Assembly: GCA_005778355.1 (NCBI GenBank)
Contig: SXON01000118.1
Span: 1 to 38,821 of the forward strand
DNA: 38,821 bases
Origin: Pseudomonadota bacterium
GTDB taxonomy: Bacteria > Myxococcota_A > UBA796 > SXON01
Direction: 5' to 3'
Below the pieces are notes generated by a model. The model was given only the letters and a program-made list of their open reading frames with translations. It made no database searches and was not told the origin of the DNA. Below are positions 30,648-38,821 of the stretch, piece by piece; the first letter of the stretch is position 1; the number at the start of each line of letters is the position of its first letter. A program made the translations under genes and the position numbers.

Positions 30648-31840
30648 GCGATCAAACGCACGTGAACGCGATCCCGACGGATCTGCTCACCCTGAACATC
30701 GGCCCGTCGCATCCCGCCACGCACGGCACGCTCCGCATCCAGGTGCAGCTCGACGGCGAGACCATCGTCAACAGCGGCTGCGAGATCGGCTACCTGCACC
30801 GCGGCTACGAGAAGCAGTGTGAAACGGTCTTTTACCAGATCGTGATCCCCTACGCCGAGCGGCTCAACTACATGGGGCCGGTCCACAACAGCAACGCCTG
30901 GTGCCATGCCTGCGAGACCTTGCTCGGCATCGAGATCCCGGCTCGCGCTCAGGCCTTGCGCGTCATCACCAGCGAGCTCGGCCGCATCATCGACCACTGC
31001 GTGTGCATCGGCACCAACCTGGTCGACATCGGGGCGCTGACCAACTTCTGGTACATGTACAACTACCGAGAGAAGATCTACGATCTTTACGAGGAGTTGT
31101 GCGGCGCGCGCATGATGGTGAACTACCCCCGTATCGGGGGGGTGTCGCTCGACGCGCCCGACGGGTGGCTGGAGAAGTGCCTTCGCACGGTCGACGAGAT
31201 GGCCGAGGCGGTGGGCGACGTGCAGAAGCTCGTCGAGCGCAACCGCATCTTCATGGACCGCACCATCGGCGTGGGCGCGATCAGCAAGGAGCTGGCGCTC
31301 TCGCACGGGGTGACGGGCCCGTGCTTGCGCGCCGCGGGCGTGGCTCACGACCTGCGCAAGGCCCAGCCCTACTGGGGCTACGAGAAGTACAACTTCGAGA
31401 TCCCGAGCGCCGAGCACGGCGACACCTATGATCGCACGATCGTGCGCTTCCAGGAGATGTACGAGTCCTGCAAGATCATCCACCAGGCCATCGCCAGCAT
31501 CCCGGGCGGCCCGGTGATGGTGAGCGACCACCTCGTGGCGCTCCCCGCGAAGGACAAGGTCTACAACACGATGGAAGGGCTGATCAACCACTTCAAGTTG
31601 ATCATGCACGGCATCCAGCCGCCCCCCGGCGAGATTTACAGCGCCACCGAGGGCGGCAACGGTGAGATCGGCTTCTACATCGTGAGCGACGGCGGCCCCA
31701 AGGCCTGGCGGGTGCGCATTCGCCCCCCGTGCTTCGCGAACTACAGTGTTTTTCCCAAGATCATCCAGGGACAGATGGTGGCCGACGCGGTGGCTGCTCT
31801 CGGTTCCATCAACATCATCGCCGGAGAGCTCGACCGATGA
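30644..31840 (+). CDS. nuoD: NADH-quinone oxidoreductase subunit D
   Basis: 398 residues, the 49-kDa subunit. Quinone-site signature NIGPSHPATHGTLRI (18-32), EIGYLHRGYEK (46-56), and the C-terminal half with ASIPGGPVMVSDHL and YSATEGGNGEIGFYIVSDGG. It shapes the quinone cavity with NuoB. Start overlaps nuoC (ATGA) and the stop overlaps nuoE (ATGA). Full length, nothing missing. Confidence 0.97.
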   Translation: MSDQTHVNAIPTDLLTLNIGPSHPATHGTLRIQVQLDGETIVNSGCEIGYLHRGYEKQCETVFYQIVIPYAERLNYMGPVHNSNAWCHACETLLGIEIPARAQALRVITSELGRIIDHCVCIGTNLVDIGALTNFWYMYNYREKIYDLYEELCGARMMVNYPRIGGVSLDAPDGWLEKCLRTVDEMAEAVGDVQKLVERNRIFMDRTIGVGAISKELALSHGVTGPCLRAAGVAHDLRKAQPYWGYEKYNFEIPSAEHGDTYDRTIVRFQEMYESCKIIHQAIASIPGGPVMVSDHLVALPAKDKVYNTMEGLINHFKLIMHGIQPPPGEIYSATEGGNGEIGFYIVSDGGPKAWRVRIRPPCFANYSVFPKIIQGQMVADAVAALGSINIIAGELDR

Positions 31841-32403
31841 GTCACGCGGCACCGACCGCGGCGTCTCGCGGCCCTCGCGAGTGGACGCCCGAGCAACGCG
31901 CGGAGATCGACAAGATCCTCACGCGCTACCCCACGAAACAGGCGGCGGTGATGCCGCTCTTGTGGATGGCCCAGGACGCGTGGGACTGGCTCGACCTCGA
32001 CGTGATGCGCCTCATCGGCCGCACGCTCGACATCCCGCCGAGCCAGGTGCACGCGGTGGCCTCGTTCTACACGATGTTCAAGAAGGCGCCGACCAACAAG
32101 TACCTTGTCCAGGTGTGTCACACGCTCTCTTGCGCGCTGGTGGGCGCGGACAAGATCGTGGCGCACCTCGAGAAGAAGCTCGAAGTCGACGAGCACGGTA
32201 ACAGCAAGGACGGCCTCTTCACGGTGATGCGCGTGGAGTGCCTCGCCTCGTGCGGCTCGGCACCCATGGCCCAGATCAACGAGCATTACTACGAGAAGCT
32301 CACCCCCGAGATCGTCGACCAGGTCGTCGACGCTATCCGGTCGGGTCGCGCTCTCGCTGAACCCCGGAAGGAGGCGGATCAATGGACTTTCCCCGTATCC
32401 TGA
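31837..32403 (+). CDS. nuoE: NADH-quinone oxidoreductase subunit E
   Basis: 188 residues, the 24-kDa thioredoxin-like subunit. N1a 2Fe-2S ligands C94-x4-C99 (CHTLSC) and C135-x3-C139 (CLASC). It neighbours NuoF in the NADH-dehydrogenase module. It runs past the nuoF start, overlapping it by 22 bp, and the nuoF ribosome site lies inside its last codons. Confidence 0.96.
   Translation: MSHAAPTAASRGPREWTPEQRAEIDKILTRYPTKQAAVMPLLWMAQDAWDWLDLDVMRLIGRTLDIPPSQVHAVASFYTMFKKAPTNKYLVQVCHTLSCALVGADKIVAHLEKKLEVDEHGNSKDGLFTVMRVECLASCGSAPMAQINEHYYEKLTPEIVDQVVDAIRSGRALAEPRKEADQWTFPVS
32368..32374 (+). promoter_or_regulatory. strong ribosome binding site of nuoF
   Basis: AAGGAGG inside the end of nuoE, 7 nt before the nuoF ATG at 32382. 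It fixes that start and explains how nuoF is translated despite a 22-bp overlap. Confidence 0.7.
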
Positions 32404-33704
32404 CCGCCAACTGGGGCCTCCCGGAGCTCCACCGCCTGCCCGTTGCGCGGCAGCGGGGTGTATATGGTCGTTTGCCCCGCGCCTTTGGCATGGCGCCGAG
32501 CGAGATCACCCAGGTGGTCAAGGACTCCGGCCTGCGTGGTCGTGGCGGCGCCGGCTTCCCGACGGGCGTGAAGTGGGGCTTCGTCCCGCCCCCCGAGAAG
32601 CGAAACGGCAAGTCGGTGTATTTGCTGTGCAACGCCGACGAGTCCGAGCCGGGCACGTTCAAAGACCGGTACCTGATGTGGCTTGATCCGCACTTGTTGA
32701 TCGAGGGCATGATCATCTCGAGCCGCGCGCTCGACGTGCACCGGGCCTACATCTACATCCGGGGCGAGTTCCGCTTCATCGCCCGGCGCCTGGAGCAGGC
32801 GGTCAACGAGGCCTACGACGCCGGTTTTCTCGGCAAGAACATCCTCGGTAGCGGCTTCGACCTCGACCTCCACGTGCACGTGGGCGCCGGCGCCTACATC
32901 TGCGGCGACGAAACGGCGCTCATCTCCTCGCTCGAAGGCGAGAAGGGGCAGCCCAAGCTCAAGCCGCCCTTCCCGGCGGTGGAAGGCGCGTGGCGCTCGC
33001 CCACGATTGTCAACAACGTGGAAACGCTCGCGGTCGTCCCCTGGCTCATCGAAAACGGTGCCGCCGCCTACAAGGCCCTCGGCACCCCAACGAGCCCCGG
33101 CACCAAACTCTTCTCGGCCTCCGGCCACATCCGCAAGCCGGGCGTCTACGAGGTTCCCCTCGGCTACCCGGCGGCTGAGTTCCTCGAGAAGGAGTGCGGT
33201 GGGCTCTTCCCTGGTCGCAAACTCAAAGCGGTGATCCCCGGTGGTTCCTCGGTGCCGGTGATGACGGCTGAGAACCTTCTCAAGTCGAACCTCGACTACG
33301 AGTCGATGCAGCGCAACCTCCCCGGTGGCGACAGCAACAAGATCATCGACGCCGGCGGGAGCTACCTTGGCTCAGGCGGCTTCATCGTGATGGACGACAC
33401 CACCGACATGGTGGAGGGCCTCACGAACTTGCTCCGCTTCTACGCCCACGAGTCTTGCGGCCAGTGCACGCCCTGCCGCGAGGGTTGCGGCTGGATGTAC
33501 CAGATCCTCTGCCGAGTGCGCGACCGCGAGGCCTCGCCGGGCGACCTCCTGGTGCTGCGCGACCTCGCCGACAACATCCACAGCAAGACCATCTGTTTCT
33601 TCGGGGCGAGCGCGGCGATGCCCGTCCAGAGCCACCTCACTCACTTCCGCGGCGAGTTCCTGGAGCGAGTCCAGCACAACGCGCGCGGCGCTGGAGCGGC
33701 CTGA
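32382..33704 (+). CDS. nuoF: NADH-quinone oxidoreductase subunit F (NADH/FMN binding)
   Basis: 440 residues. NADH and FMN site: GLRGRGGAGFPTGVKW (50-65) and CNADESEPGTFKDR (83-96). N3 4Fe-4S ligands C359-x2-C362-x2-C365 and C405 (TICFFG, usually TICALG). It accepts hydride from NADH and passes electrons through N3 towards NuoG. Start decided by a strong AAGGAGG site. Stop overlaps nuoG start by 1 bp (TGATG). Confidence 0.97.
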   Translation: MDFPRILTANWGLPELHRLPVARQRGVYGRLPRAFGMAPSEITQVVKDSGLRGRGGAGFPTGVKWGFVPPPEKRNGKSVYLLCNADESEPGTFKDRYLMWLDPHLLIEGMIISSRALDVHRAYIYIRGEFRFIARRLEQAVNEAYDAGFLGKNILGSGFDLDLHVHVGAGAYICGDETALISSLEGEKGQPKLKPPFPAVEGAWRSPTIVNNVETLAVVPWLIENGAAAYKALGTPTSPGTKLFSASGHIRKPGVYEVPLGYPAAEFLEKECGGLFPGRKLKAVIPGGSSVPVMTAENLLKSNLDYESMQRNLPGGDSNKIIDAGGSYLGSGGFIVMDDTTDMVEGLTNLLRFYAHESCGQCTPCREGCGWMYQILCRVRDREASPGDLLVLRDLADNIHSKTICFFGASAAMPVQSHLTHFRGEFLERVQHNARGAGAA

Positions 33705-35248
33705 TGCCGAAGGTCAAGATCAACGACGTCGAGATCGAGGTTGCCCCCGGCACCAACATGATCGACGCGGCCGCCAAGGCCGGGGTTGAAATCCCCCATT
33801 ACTGCTACCACCCCCACCTGAGCATCGCGGGCAACTGCCGGATGTGCACGGTCGAGTCGGAGACCCCACGCGGGCCCGTGCTGGAGATCGCGTGCAACAT
33901 GCAGGCGAGGGACGGCCTGGCGATCCGCACCGACAGCGAGCGGGTGAAGCAGGTTCGCAAGTCGGTGATGGAGTTCTTGCTGGTGAATCACCCCCTCGAC
34001 TGTCCGATTTGCGACCAGTCGGGCGAGTGCCGCCTGCAGGACTACTACATGGACCACGCCCGGCACGACAGCCGTAGCGTGGAGCCCAAGGTCAGCAAGC
34101 AGAAGCGGCAGGACATCGGGGATCAAATCCTGTTGGACGCCGAGCGTTGCGTGCAGTGCAGTCGCTGCGTGCGCTTTGGCGACGAGGTGACGCACACCGG
34201 CGAGTTGCGCTTGATGAACCGTGGCAATCACACCGAGATCGGCATCTTCCCCGGCGAGCGCCTGCACCATGACTACCAGGGCAACCTGGCGGACATCTGC
34301 CCGGTCGGCGCACTCACCGGCAAGGAGTTCCGCTTCGAACGCCGGGTGTGGTATCTCAAGGAAACCGACGGGGTGTGCACCGGCTGCGCCACCGGCTGCA
34401 ACATCAGCGTGTGTCACCAGGAGGGCGAGGTCTTTCGCTACATTCCGCGTCGTAACGACGAGGTCAACAAGTCCTGGATGTGCGACCCGGGCCGCTCGCG
34501 CCACCACGAGGTGGGCGGGCTGGGGCGCGTGCTCAAGGCTCGGGTGGGTGGCAAGTCCGGCGACGGTCTCGCCGCCGCTGCCGCCCAGATCAAGGCCGCC
34601 GGGGCCGGCAAGGTGGCCCTGGTGCTCGGCACCCGCGCCAGCAACGAGGCCAACTGGGCGCTGGCCCAGCTCGCCAGGGCGCTCGGCGCGAAGCTCTACT
34701 GGGTGGCCGGCAACGACGCCGACGCCATCGACAAGTCCGACGACTTCCTGATGGACGCGGACAAGAACCCCAACACCCTGGGCTGCCGACTGGTGGCCGA
34801 GCAGGCGATGGCGGGCGACGCCGAGGCGCTCAAGGCCGCCTTGCCGGAGCTCTCCGTGGTTGTCGCTCTGGAAGACGACCTCGTCACTCGCGTCGGGCAG
34901 GCGATCCCTGGGCTCGTGGCCCTCGCCGCGAAGGAGTCGCCCACGACAAAGGCGGCCGCCGTCGTCATCCCGGTGGCGCACCCCGTGGAGATGGACTGCA
35001 CCTACACCAACAAACAGGGCCGCGTGCAGCGCAACCGTCGCGCCACCAACCCGCAAGGCGACGCGGCGCCGGCCTACGTGGTCGTCGATCGCTTGGCCGC
35101 CGCGCTGGGCAAGACGCTCGGCACCCAGATGCCGGTCGCGACCTTCCTCGCGCTGTCGCGGGCGGTCCCGCGCATGAACGGGCTTGACTACAAGTCGCTC
35201 GGGCCGGCCGGCAAGTCGATCGCCCCCCCCTCGGCCGAGGCGAAGTGA
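33704..35248 (+). CDS. nuoG: NADH-quinone oxidoreductase subunit G, short form keeping N7
   Basis: 514 residues, short next to the ~700-900 of E. coli- or Thermus-type NuoG. N1b 2Fe-2S ligands C34, C45, C48, C64; N5 ligands H96, C100, C103, C109; N4 ligands C149, C152, C155, C199. A further set C225-x2-C228-x3-C232 and C260 matches the N7 cluster site, which many lineages have lost. The C-terminal molybdopterin-like region is cut to about 250 residues. It carries electrons from N3 to N4/N5 and on to NuoI. Stop overlaps nuoH by 4 bp (ATGA). Confidence 0.95.
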   Translation: MPKVKINDVEIEVAPGTNMIDAAAKAGVEIPHYCYHPHLSIAGNCRMCTVESETPRGPVLEIACNMQARDGLAIRTDSERVKQVRKSVMEFLLVNHPLDCPICDQSGECRLQDYYMDHARHDSRSVEPKVSKQKRQDIGDQILLDAERCVQCSRCVRFGDEVTHTGELRLMNRGNHTEIGIFPGERLHHDYQGNLADICPVGALTGKEFRFERRVWYLKETDGVCTGCATGCNISVCHQEGEVFRYIPRRNDEVNKSWMCDPGRSRHHEVGGLGRVLKARVGGKSGDGLAAAAAQIKAAGAGKVALVLGTRASNEANWALAQLARALGAKLYWVAGNDADAIDKSDDFLMDADKNPNTLGCRLVAEQAMAGDAEALKAALPELSVVVALEDDLVTRVGQAIPGLVALAAKESPTTKAAAVVIPVAHPVEMDCTYTNKQGRVQRNRRATNPQGDAAPAYVVVDRLAAALGKTLGTQMPVATFLALSRAVPRMNGLDYKSLGPAGKSIAPPSAEAK

Positions 35249-36651
35249 TGGAAGACACCTTCTGGATCGACTTCGCCGTCGCCGTGGGTCGCTGCGTGTT
35301 CGCGGTGGCCTTCGTGATGAACATCGTGCCGCTCTTGATCTGGGCCGAGCGTAAGGGCGCCGCCTACATCCAGGACCGTCCCGGCCCGAACCGCGCTCCG
35401 CTGCCTCTGCCGCACCCGCTGGAAGCGCCGAAGGTGCTGTTCCAGCTGCTCTTCGGGCAGTCGCCGCGTTTCAAGCCCTACGTGATGGTGCGCGCGGCTG
35501 GCCTCGTCCACACGCTGAACGACGTGGTGAAGCTCGCCTTCAAGGAAGACATCGCGCCGGGCCACGTCGAGAAGTTCTACTGGTTCATCGCCCCGGTGAT
35601 CGCGATGACCATCGCGCTCTGCACCTTCGCCGTGGTGCCCTTCGGCGACAGCTTCCTCGGCTACAACCTCCAGGTGTCGTCGATGGACGGCGGCCTGCTC
35701 TTCGTCCTGGCCATGACCTCGCTCGGCGTGTACGGCATCATGCTCGCCGGCTGGTCGTCGAACAACCGCTTCTCACTGCTCGGCGGCCTGCGCTCGAGCG
35801 CGCAGATGGTCAGCTACGAGCTGGCGATGGGCCTCTCGGCGGTGGTGGTTTTCCTCTCGGCCGGCTCGGTGTCGCTCGCGGAGATCTCGCAGCAGCAGGC
35901 GGGTCCGATCTGGAACTGGAACGTGTTCTCGCCCTTCGGACTGTTGGCTTTCATCCTCTTCTGGGTAAGCGCCTTTGCCGAGACCAACCGTACGCCCTTC
36001 GACCTGCCGGAAGGCGAGGCGGAGCTGGTGGCCGGCTACCACACCGAGTATTCGAGCTTCCGCTTCGCGCTCTTCTTCATGGCGGAGTACGCCAACATGA
36101 TCGTGGCGGCGTCGGTCACCGCCACGCTGTTCTTCGGCGGCTACAACGTGCCCTTCCTCACCGGGCAGATGTTGCGGGAGCACGCCGACGTGCTGGTGAT
36201 GCTCGCCGGCTTCGGGGGCGTGCCGGCCTTCATCACCCTGGCGGTGATCGCGTGGAAGCGGCAGGGTCGCCCCTTTTACCAGGCGATTCCCAAGGATGAT
36301 CCTCGTCAGCGCGAACCCATGTTCTTCGCGAGCGTATGGGGCGGTGCGGCGGTCGCGCACCTCGGCCTTGGTGCCCTCGGCGCGCTCGGTGTCATCTCCG
36401 GGCCGCTCGGCATCGAGCTGAACGGCACCCACCTTGGACCGGAGGTCGTGGCCTTCGTCGCCCAGCTGACGGCGCTCTCGGTGAAAGTGCTCATCGGTTG
36501 CTGGATCTTCATCTGGGTGCGGTGGACGCTCCCTCGTTTCCGCTACGACCAACTCATGAACCTCGGCTGGCGCTACATGCTGCCCATCAGCCTCGCCAAC
36601 GTCTTTGGCGCCGCTGCGTGGATCATCGTGAAGCACGCCCTGTTCGCCTAG
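35245..36651 (+). CDS. nuoH: NADH-quinone oxidoreductase subunit H, enlarged
   Basis: 468 residues versus the usual ~320-340. Conserved: AERKGAAYIQDRPGPNR (33-49), HTLNDVVKLAFKED (88-101), the AETNRTPFDLPEGEAELVAG quinone-cavity loop (244-263) and FRYDQLMNLGWRYMLP (431-446). One extra ~37 residues lies at about 50-86, between the first two conserved segments, and a second of ~75-80 at about 305-400, which adds two hydrophobic spans (~315-337 and ~363-386). The subunit links the quinone pocket to the proton pumps. Coupled to nuoG (ATGA) and followed 8 bp later by nuoI. Confidence 0.93.
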   Translation: MMEDTFWIDFAVAVGRCVFAVAFVMNIVPLLIWAERKGAAYIQDRPGPNRAPLPLPHPLEAPKVLFQLLFGQSPRFKPYVMVRAAGLVHTLNDVVKLAFKEDIAPGHVEKFYWFIAPVIAMTIALCTFAVVPFGDSFLGYNLQVSSMDGGLLFVLAMTSLGVYGIMLAGWSSNNRFSLLGGLRSSAQMVSYELAMGLSAVVVFLSAGSVSLAEISQQQAGPIWNWNVFSPFGLLAFILFWVSAFAETNRTPFDLPEGEAELVAGYHTEYSSFRFALFFMAEYANMIVAASVTATLFFGGYNVPFLTGQMLREHADVLVMLAGFGGVPAFITLAVIAWKRQGRPFYQAIPKDDPRQREPMFFASVWGGAAVAHLGLGALGALGVISGPLGIELNGTHLGPEVVAFVAQLTALSVKVLIGCWIFIWVRWTLPRFRYDQLMNLGWRYMLPISLANVFGAAAWIIVKHALFA

Positions 36652-36659
36652 GAGCACCG

Positions 36660-37226
36660 ATGCCGCTTCCCAAGCCGCAGAAGACCCTGAGCTTCGCCGA
36701 GTCGAGCTACCTCGTCGAGGTGGTGAAGGGCATGGCGCTGACCATGGGACACCTGATCAAGAACATCTTCGATCAGGATCGTTTCCGCACCGTCGAGTAC
36801 CCCGACGTGCGCAAGCCGATGACCGCCCGCTACCGCGGCGCGCACCGGCTGATGCTGCGCGCCGACGGCAAGGTCAAGTGCGTGGCCTGCATGTGTTGCC
36901 CAACGGTGTGCCCGGCCAAGTGCATCACCATCATCGCGGGCGAAGATCCCAACGACCCCGCCGAGAAGTTCCCGGTCGAATTCGACATCGACATGCTGCG
37001 GTGCATCTACTGCGGCTTCTGCGTCGAGGCCTGTCCCAAGGATGCCATCCGGATGGACACCAAGATCTACGAGATCAACGCCTACACCCGGCAGGACATG
37101 GTCTACAACAAGTCCTACATGATCAACCTCATGGACGGGCTCAAGCCCGAGGCGGAAGACGTCTACCGCCAGGACCCGGCGTCGGCGCCTGCCGGGTACA
37201 CGAGCGACGAGGAGCCGGTGGCATGA
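36660..37226 (+). CDS. nuoI: NADH-quinone oxidoreductase subunit I (two 4Fe-4S)
   Basis: 188 residues from ATG at 36660, with GGAG about 6 nt upstream. N6a/N6b ligands: C74, C77, C80, C84 (CVACMCCPTVCP) and C115, C118, C121, C125 (CIYCGFCVEACP). It carries electrons between NuoG and NuoB. Stop overlaps nuoJ as ATGA. Confidence 0.97.
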   Translation: MPLPKPQKTLSFAESSYLVEVVKGMALTMGHLIKNIFDQDRFRTVEYPDVRKPMTARYRGAHRLMLRADGKVKCVACMCCPTVCPAKCITIIAGEDPNDPAEKFPVEFDIDMLRCIYCGFCVEACPKDAIRMDTKIYEINAYTRQDMVYNKSYMINLMDGLKPEAEDVYRQDPASAPAGYTSDEEPVA

Positions 37227-37726
37227 CTGAGTCAGTGCTCTTCTACCTGTTTGGTCTCGCCGCGCTGGTGTCGGCGGCGAGTGTCGTGATCCAACGTAAT
37301 CCCATCGCGAGCGCCTTGTCGCTGGTGGTGTGTTTCTTCGCGCTGGCGGCCGAGTACGTGCTGCTCGACGCGCACTTCGTGGCGGTGGTCCAGGTGCTGG
37401 TCTACGCCGGCGCGATCATGGTGCTCTTCATCTTCGTGATCATGTTGTTGAACATTCGCGAGGAGGGGCCCTCCGCCATCCCGGCGCTGACTGCGCGAAC
37501 TGGGCTCGGCTTGCTCGCGGCAGGCTTGCTTGGCGTGGGCGCCATCGCCGCGCTCGACGGCCTGGTGCACAGCCCGGCGGCGCACCTGCCCGAGGGCTTC
37601 GGCACCATCGAGGCGCTCGGTCGTGCCTTGTTCAGCGGCCCCTACTTGTTGCCCTTCGAGGCCGTCTCGCTCCTGCTCACGGTGGGCATGGTGGGCGCGG
37701 TGGTTCTCGCGAAGCGGGAGATCTGA
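37223..37726 (+). CDS. nuoJ: NADH-quinone oxidoreductase subunit J
   Basis: 167 residues, five membrane helices. Conserved third-helix region [20 protein letters not shown] (54-73) with the pi-bulge Tyr-Ala-Gly. Part of the first proton path beside NuoH and NuoK. Overlaps nuoI by 4 bp and nuoK by 1 bp (TGATG). Confidence 0.96.
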   Translation: MTESVLFYLFGLAALVSAASVVIQRNPIASALSLVVCFFALAAEYVLLDAHFVAVVQVLVYAGAIMVLFIFVIMLLNIREEGPSAIPALTARTGLGLLAAGLLGVGAIAALDGLVHSPAAHLPEGFGTIEALGRALFSGPYLLPFEAVSLLLTVGMVGAVVLAKREI

Positions 37727-38034
37727 TGGACGCTGTCGGTCTCAACCCCGTGCTCGCGCTTAGCGCTGGGCTGTTCACGCTCGGCGTGCTCGGGGTGCTC
37801 ACGCGCAAGAACGCGCTCATCGTCTTCATGTGCATCGAGCTGATGCTCAACGCGGTGAATCTCTCCTTCGTCGCCTTCGCGCGCCAGCACGGCAACCTCG
37901 ACGGGCACGTCTTCGCCGTGTTCGTGATGGCGGTGGCGGCCGCTGAGGCGGCGGTGGGCCTCGCCCTCGTCATCCTGCTGTTCCGCAACCGGGTGACGGT
38001 ACAACTCGACGACCTCGACCGGCTGAGGGGCTGA
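37726..38034 (+). CDS. nuoK: NADH-quinone oxidoreductase subunit K
   Basis: 102 residues, three membrane helices. The essential Glu in [16 protein letters not shown] (about residue 38) and the second in [17 protein letters not shown] are both present, as needed for the proton path. Overlaps nuoJ and nuoL by 1 bp each (TGATG). Confidence 0.96.
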   Translation: MDAVGLNPVLALSAGLFTLGVLGVLTRKNALIVFMCIELMLNAVNLSFVAFARQHGNLDGHVFAVFVMAVAAAEAAVGLALVILLFRNRVTVQLDDLDRLRG

Positions 38035-38821
38035 TGATCGCGCTCGTACCCGCATTCCCGCTCCTCGGGGCGGTCATCCTCGGCCTCCTCAACCGCCGCG
38101 CATCGCGCGTGGTGGCAGGCAGCATCGCGTCGCTCATGGTCGGCCTCTCGGCCCTCGTGTCCTTCGCCACCTTCTTCCAGTTCCTCGGCGAGCACGCCGC
38201 CGAGGGGGCCGTGCCGCACGTGGCGCAGAAGCTGTGGACCTGGTTCGAGGCCGGCCCCGTGCTCGCCGAGATGGCCTTCCGCGTGGATCCGCTCGCCGCC
38301 ACGATGATGTGTGTCATCACCGGCATTGGCTTCCTGATCCACGCCTACAGCATTGGGTACATGGACGACAAGGCCGACGCCAACAGCGTCTGGCGCTTCT
38401 TTGCCTACCTCAACCTCTTCGTCTTTGCGATGCTTTTGCTCGTGATGGGCGACAACTTCCTCGTGATGTTCGTGGGCTGGGAAGGCGTGGGCGTCTGCTC
38501 CTCCCTGCTCATCGGCTTCTGGTTCGAGAACGCGGACTACGCCAAGGCCGGCAAGAAGGCCTTCGTGGTGAACCGCGTGGGCGACTTCAGCTTCGTGCTG
38601 GGCTTGTTCCTGCTCTTCTGGTCGCTCGGCGACAAGGCCACGCTCAACTTCACCGAGCTCGAGCAGGTGATCCACCATCACCCCGAGCTGGTGGGCGGCG
38701 TCGGCGGCGGCGTGGTTACCGCCGTGTGCTTGCTCTTCTTCGGCGGCGCCACCGGCAAGAGCGCGCAGATCCCCCTCTACGTGTGGCTGCCCGACGCGAT
38801 GGCCGGTCCCACGCCGGTCTC
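38034..38821 (+). CDS. nuoL: NADH-quinone oxidoreductase subunit L, cut by window end
   Basis: First 262 residues only; the gene runs off the window. Antiporter-like subunit: FRVDPLAATMMCVITGIGFL, YSIGYMDD, FFAYLNLFVFAMLLLVMGDN, GWEGVGVCSSLLIGFWF, then KAFVVNRVGDFSFVLGLFL with the key Glu (GWEGVG) and Lys residues, and GATGKSAQIPLYVWLPDAMA. It forms the distal proton channel. ATG overlaps nuoK stop by 1 bp. Confidence 0.95.
   Translation, partial: MIALVPAFPLLGAVILGLLNRRASRVVAGSIASLMVGLSALVSFATFFQFLGEHAAEGAVPHVAQKLWTWFEAGPVLAEMAFRVDPLAATMMCVITGIGFLIHAYSIGYMDDKADANSVWRFFAYLNLFVFAMLLLVMGDNFLVMFVGWEGVGVCSSLLIGFWFENADYAKAGKKAFVVNRVGDFSFVLGLFLLFWSLGDKATLNFTELEQVIHHHPELVGGVGGGVVTAVCLLFFGGATGKSAQIPLYVWLPDAMAGPTPV

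Noticed and set aside
1..38821. CRISPR array, prophage, IS element
   Set aside because: No regularly spaced direct repeats, transposase, integrase or phage structural gene was found on either strand.

Overview
The window is G+C-rich bacterial chromosome with genes packed end to end on both strands. The likely source is an uncultured or little-studied member of the Myxococcota (former Deltaproteobacteria). This is an inference from the base composition, the many lipoproteins with Asp/Thr/Ser/Gly-rich linkers, the FG-GAP and abnormal-spindle-like (ASH) surface proteins, single-haem lipoproteins, an AfsR-like regulator, and a nuoABCDEFGHIJKL-ordered complex I operon. I saw no tRNA, rRNA, CRISPR array, phage gene or insertion sequence.

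Layout. 1-7.2 kb: a partial Gly/Ala-rich gene with a frame break at the window edge, a GNAT acetyltransferase, a hypothetical gene coupled to an SDR-SCP2-MaoC multifunctional beta-oxidation-type enzyme, a degenerate PilZ protein, an MFS exporter, a 382-bp convergent intergenic region holding a large nested inverted repeat, and a second GNAT. 7.2-13.1 kb: a lipoprotein coupled to an NAD-dependent epimerase, a short DUF1501 protein, a Uma2 nuclease-fold protein, a glycosyltransferase fused to a radical SAM domain, and an RNase HI. 13.2-23.1 kb: secreted proteins and lipoproteins, a second SDR, an AfsR/SARP-like ATPase regulator divergent from an O-methyltransferase across a compact operator, and another lipoprotein. 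23.1-28.5 kb: a small gene with a clear sigma70-like promoter, an FG-GAP lipoprotein, an unrecognised 399-residue protein, and a reverse-strand block encoding a lipoprotein, a copper monooxygenase-like lipoprotein, a CX4CH cytochrome lipoprotein and a 35-residue membrane protein. 28.5 kb to the end: RNase HII, then nuoA to nuoL (nuoL cut by the window end).

How the genes work together. The nuo genes form one translationally coupled operon for the proton-pumping NADH:quinone oxidoreductase. Soluble and membrane subunits are intact, NuoG is short but keeps the N7-type cluster ligands, and NuoH is about 130 residues longer than usual. The copper monooxygenase-like, cytochrome and microprotein genes overlap one another and probably form a small envelope redox unit. 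The AfsR-like regulator and the O-methyltransferase probably share the palindromic operator between them.

Most unusual points: (1) a nested inverted repeat at 6316-6554 that no gene explains; (2) a family of lipoproteins whose signal peptides are only 6-8 residues long and uncharged; (3) the octamer palindrome GTCGCGAC, 20 copies by eye and nearly absent from the nuo operon; (4) the glycosyltransferase-radical SAM fusion; (5) four spaced TTCACAG half-sites in the regulator/methyltransferase promoter region; (6) a translationally coupled 35-residue membrane microprotein.
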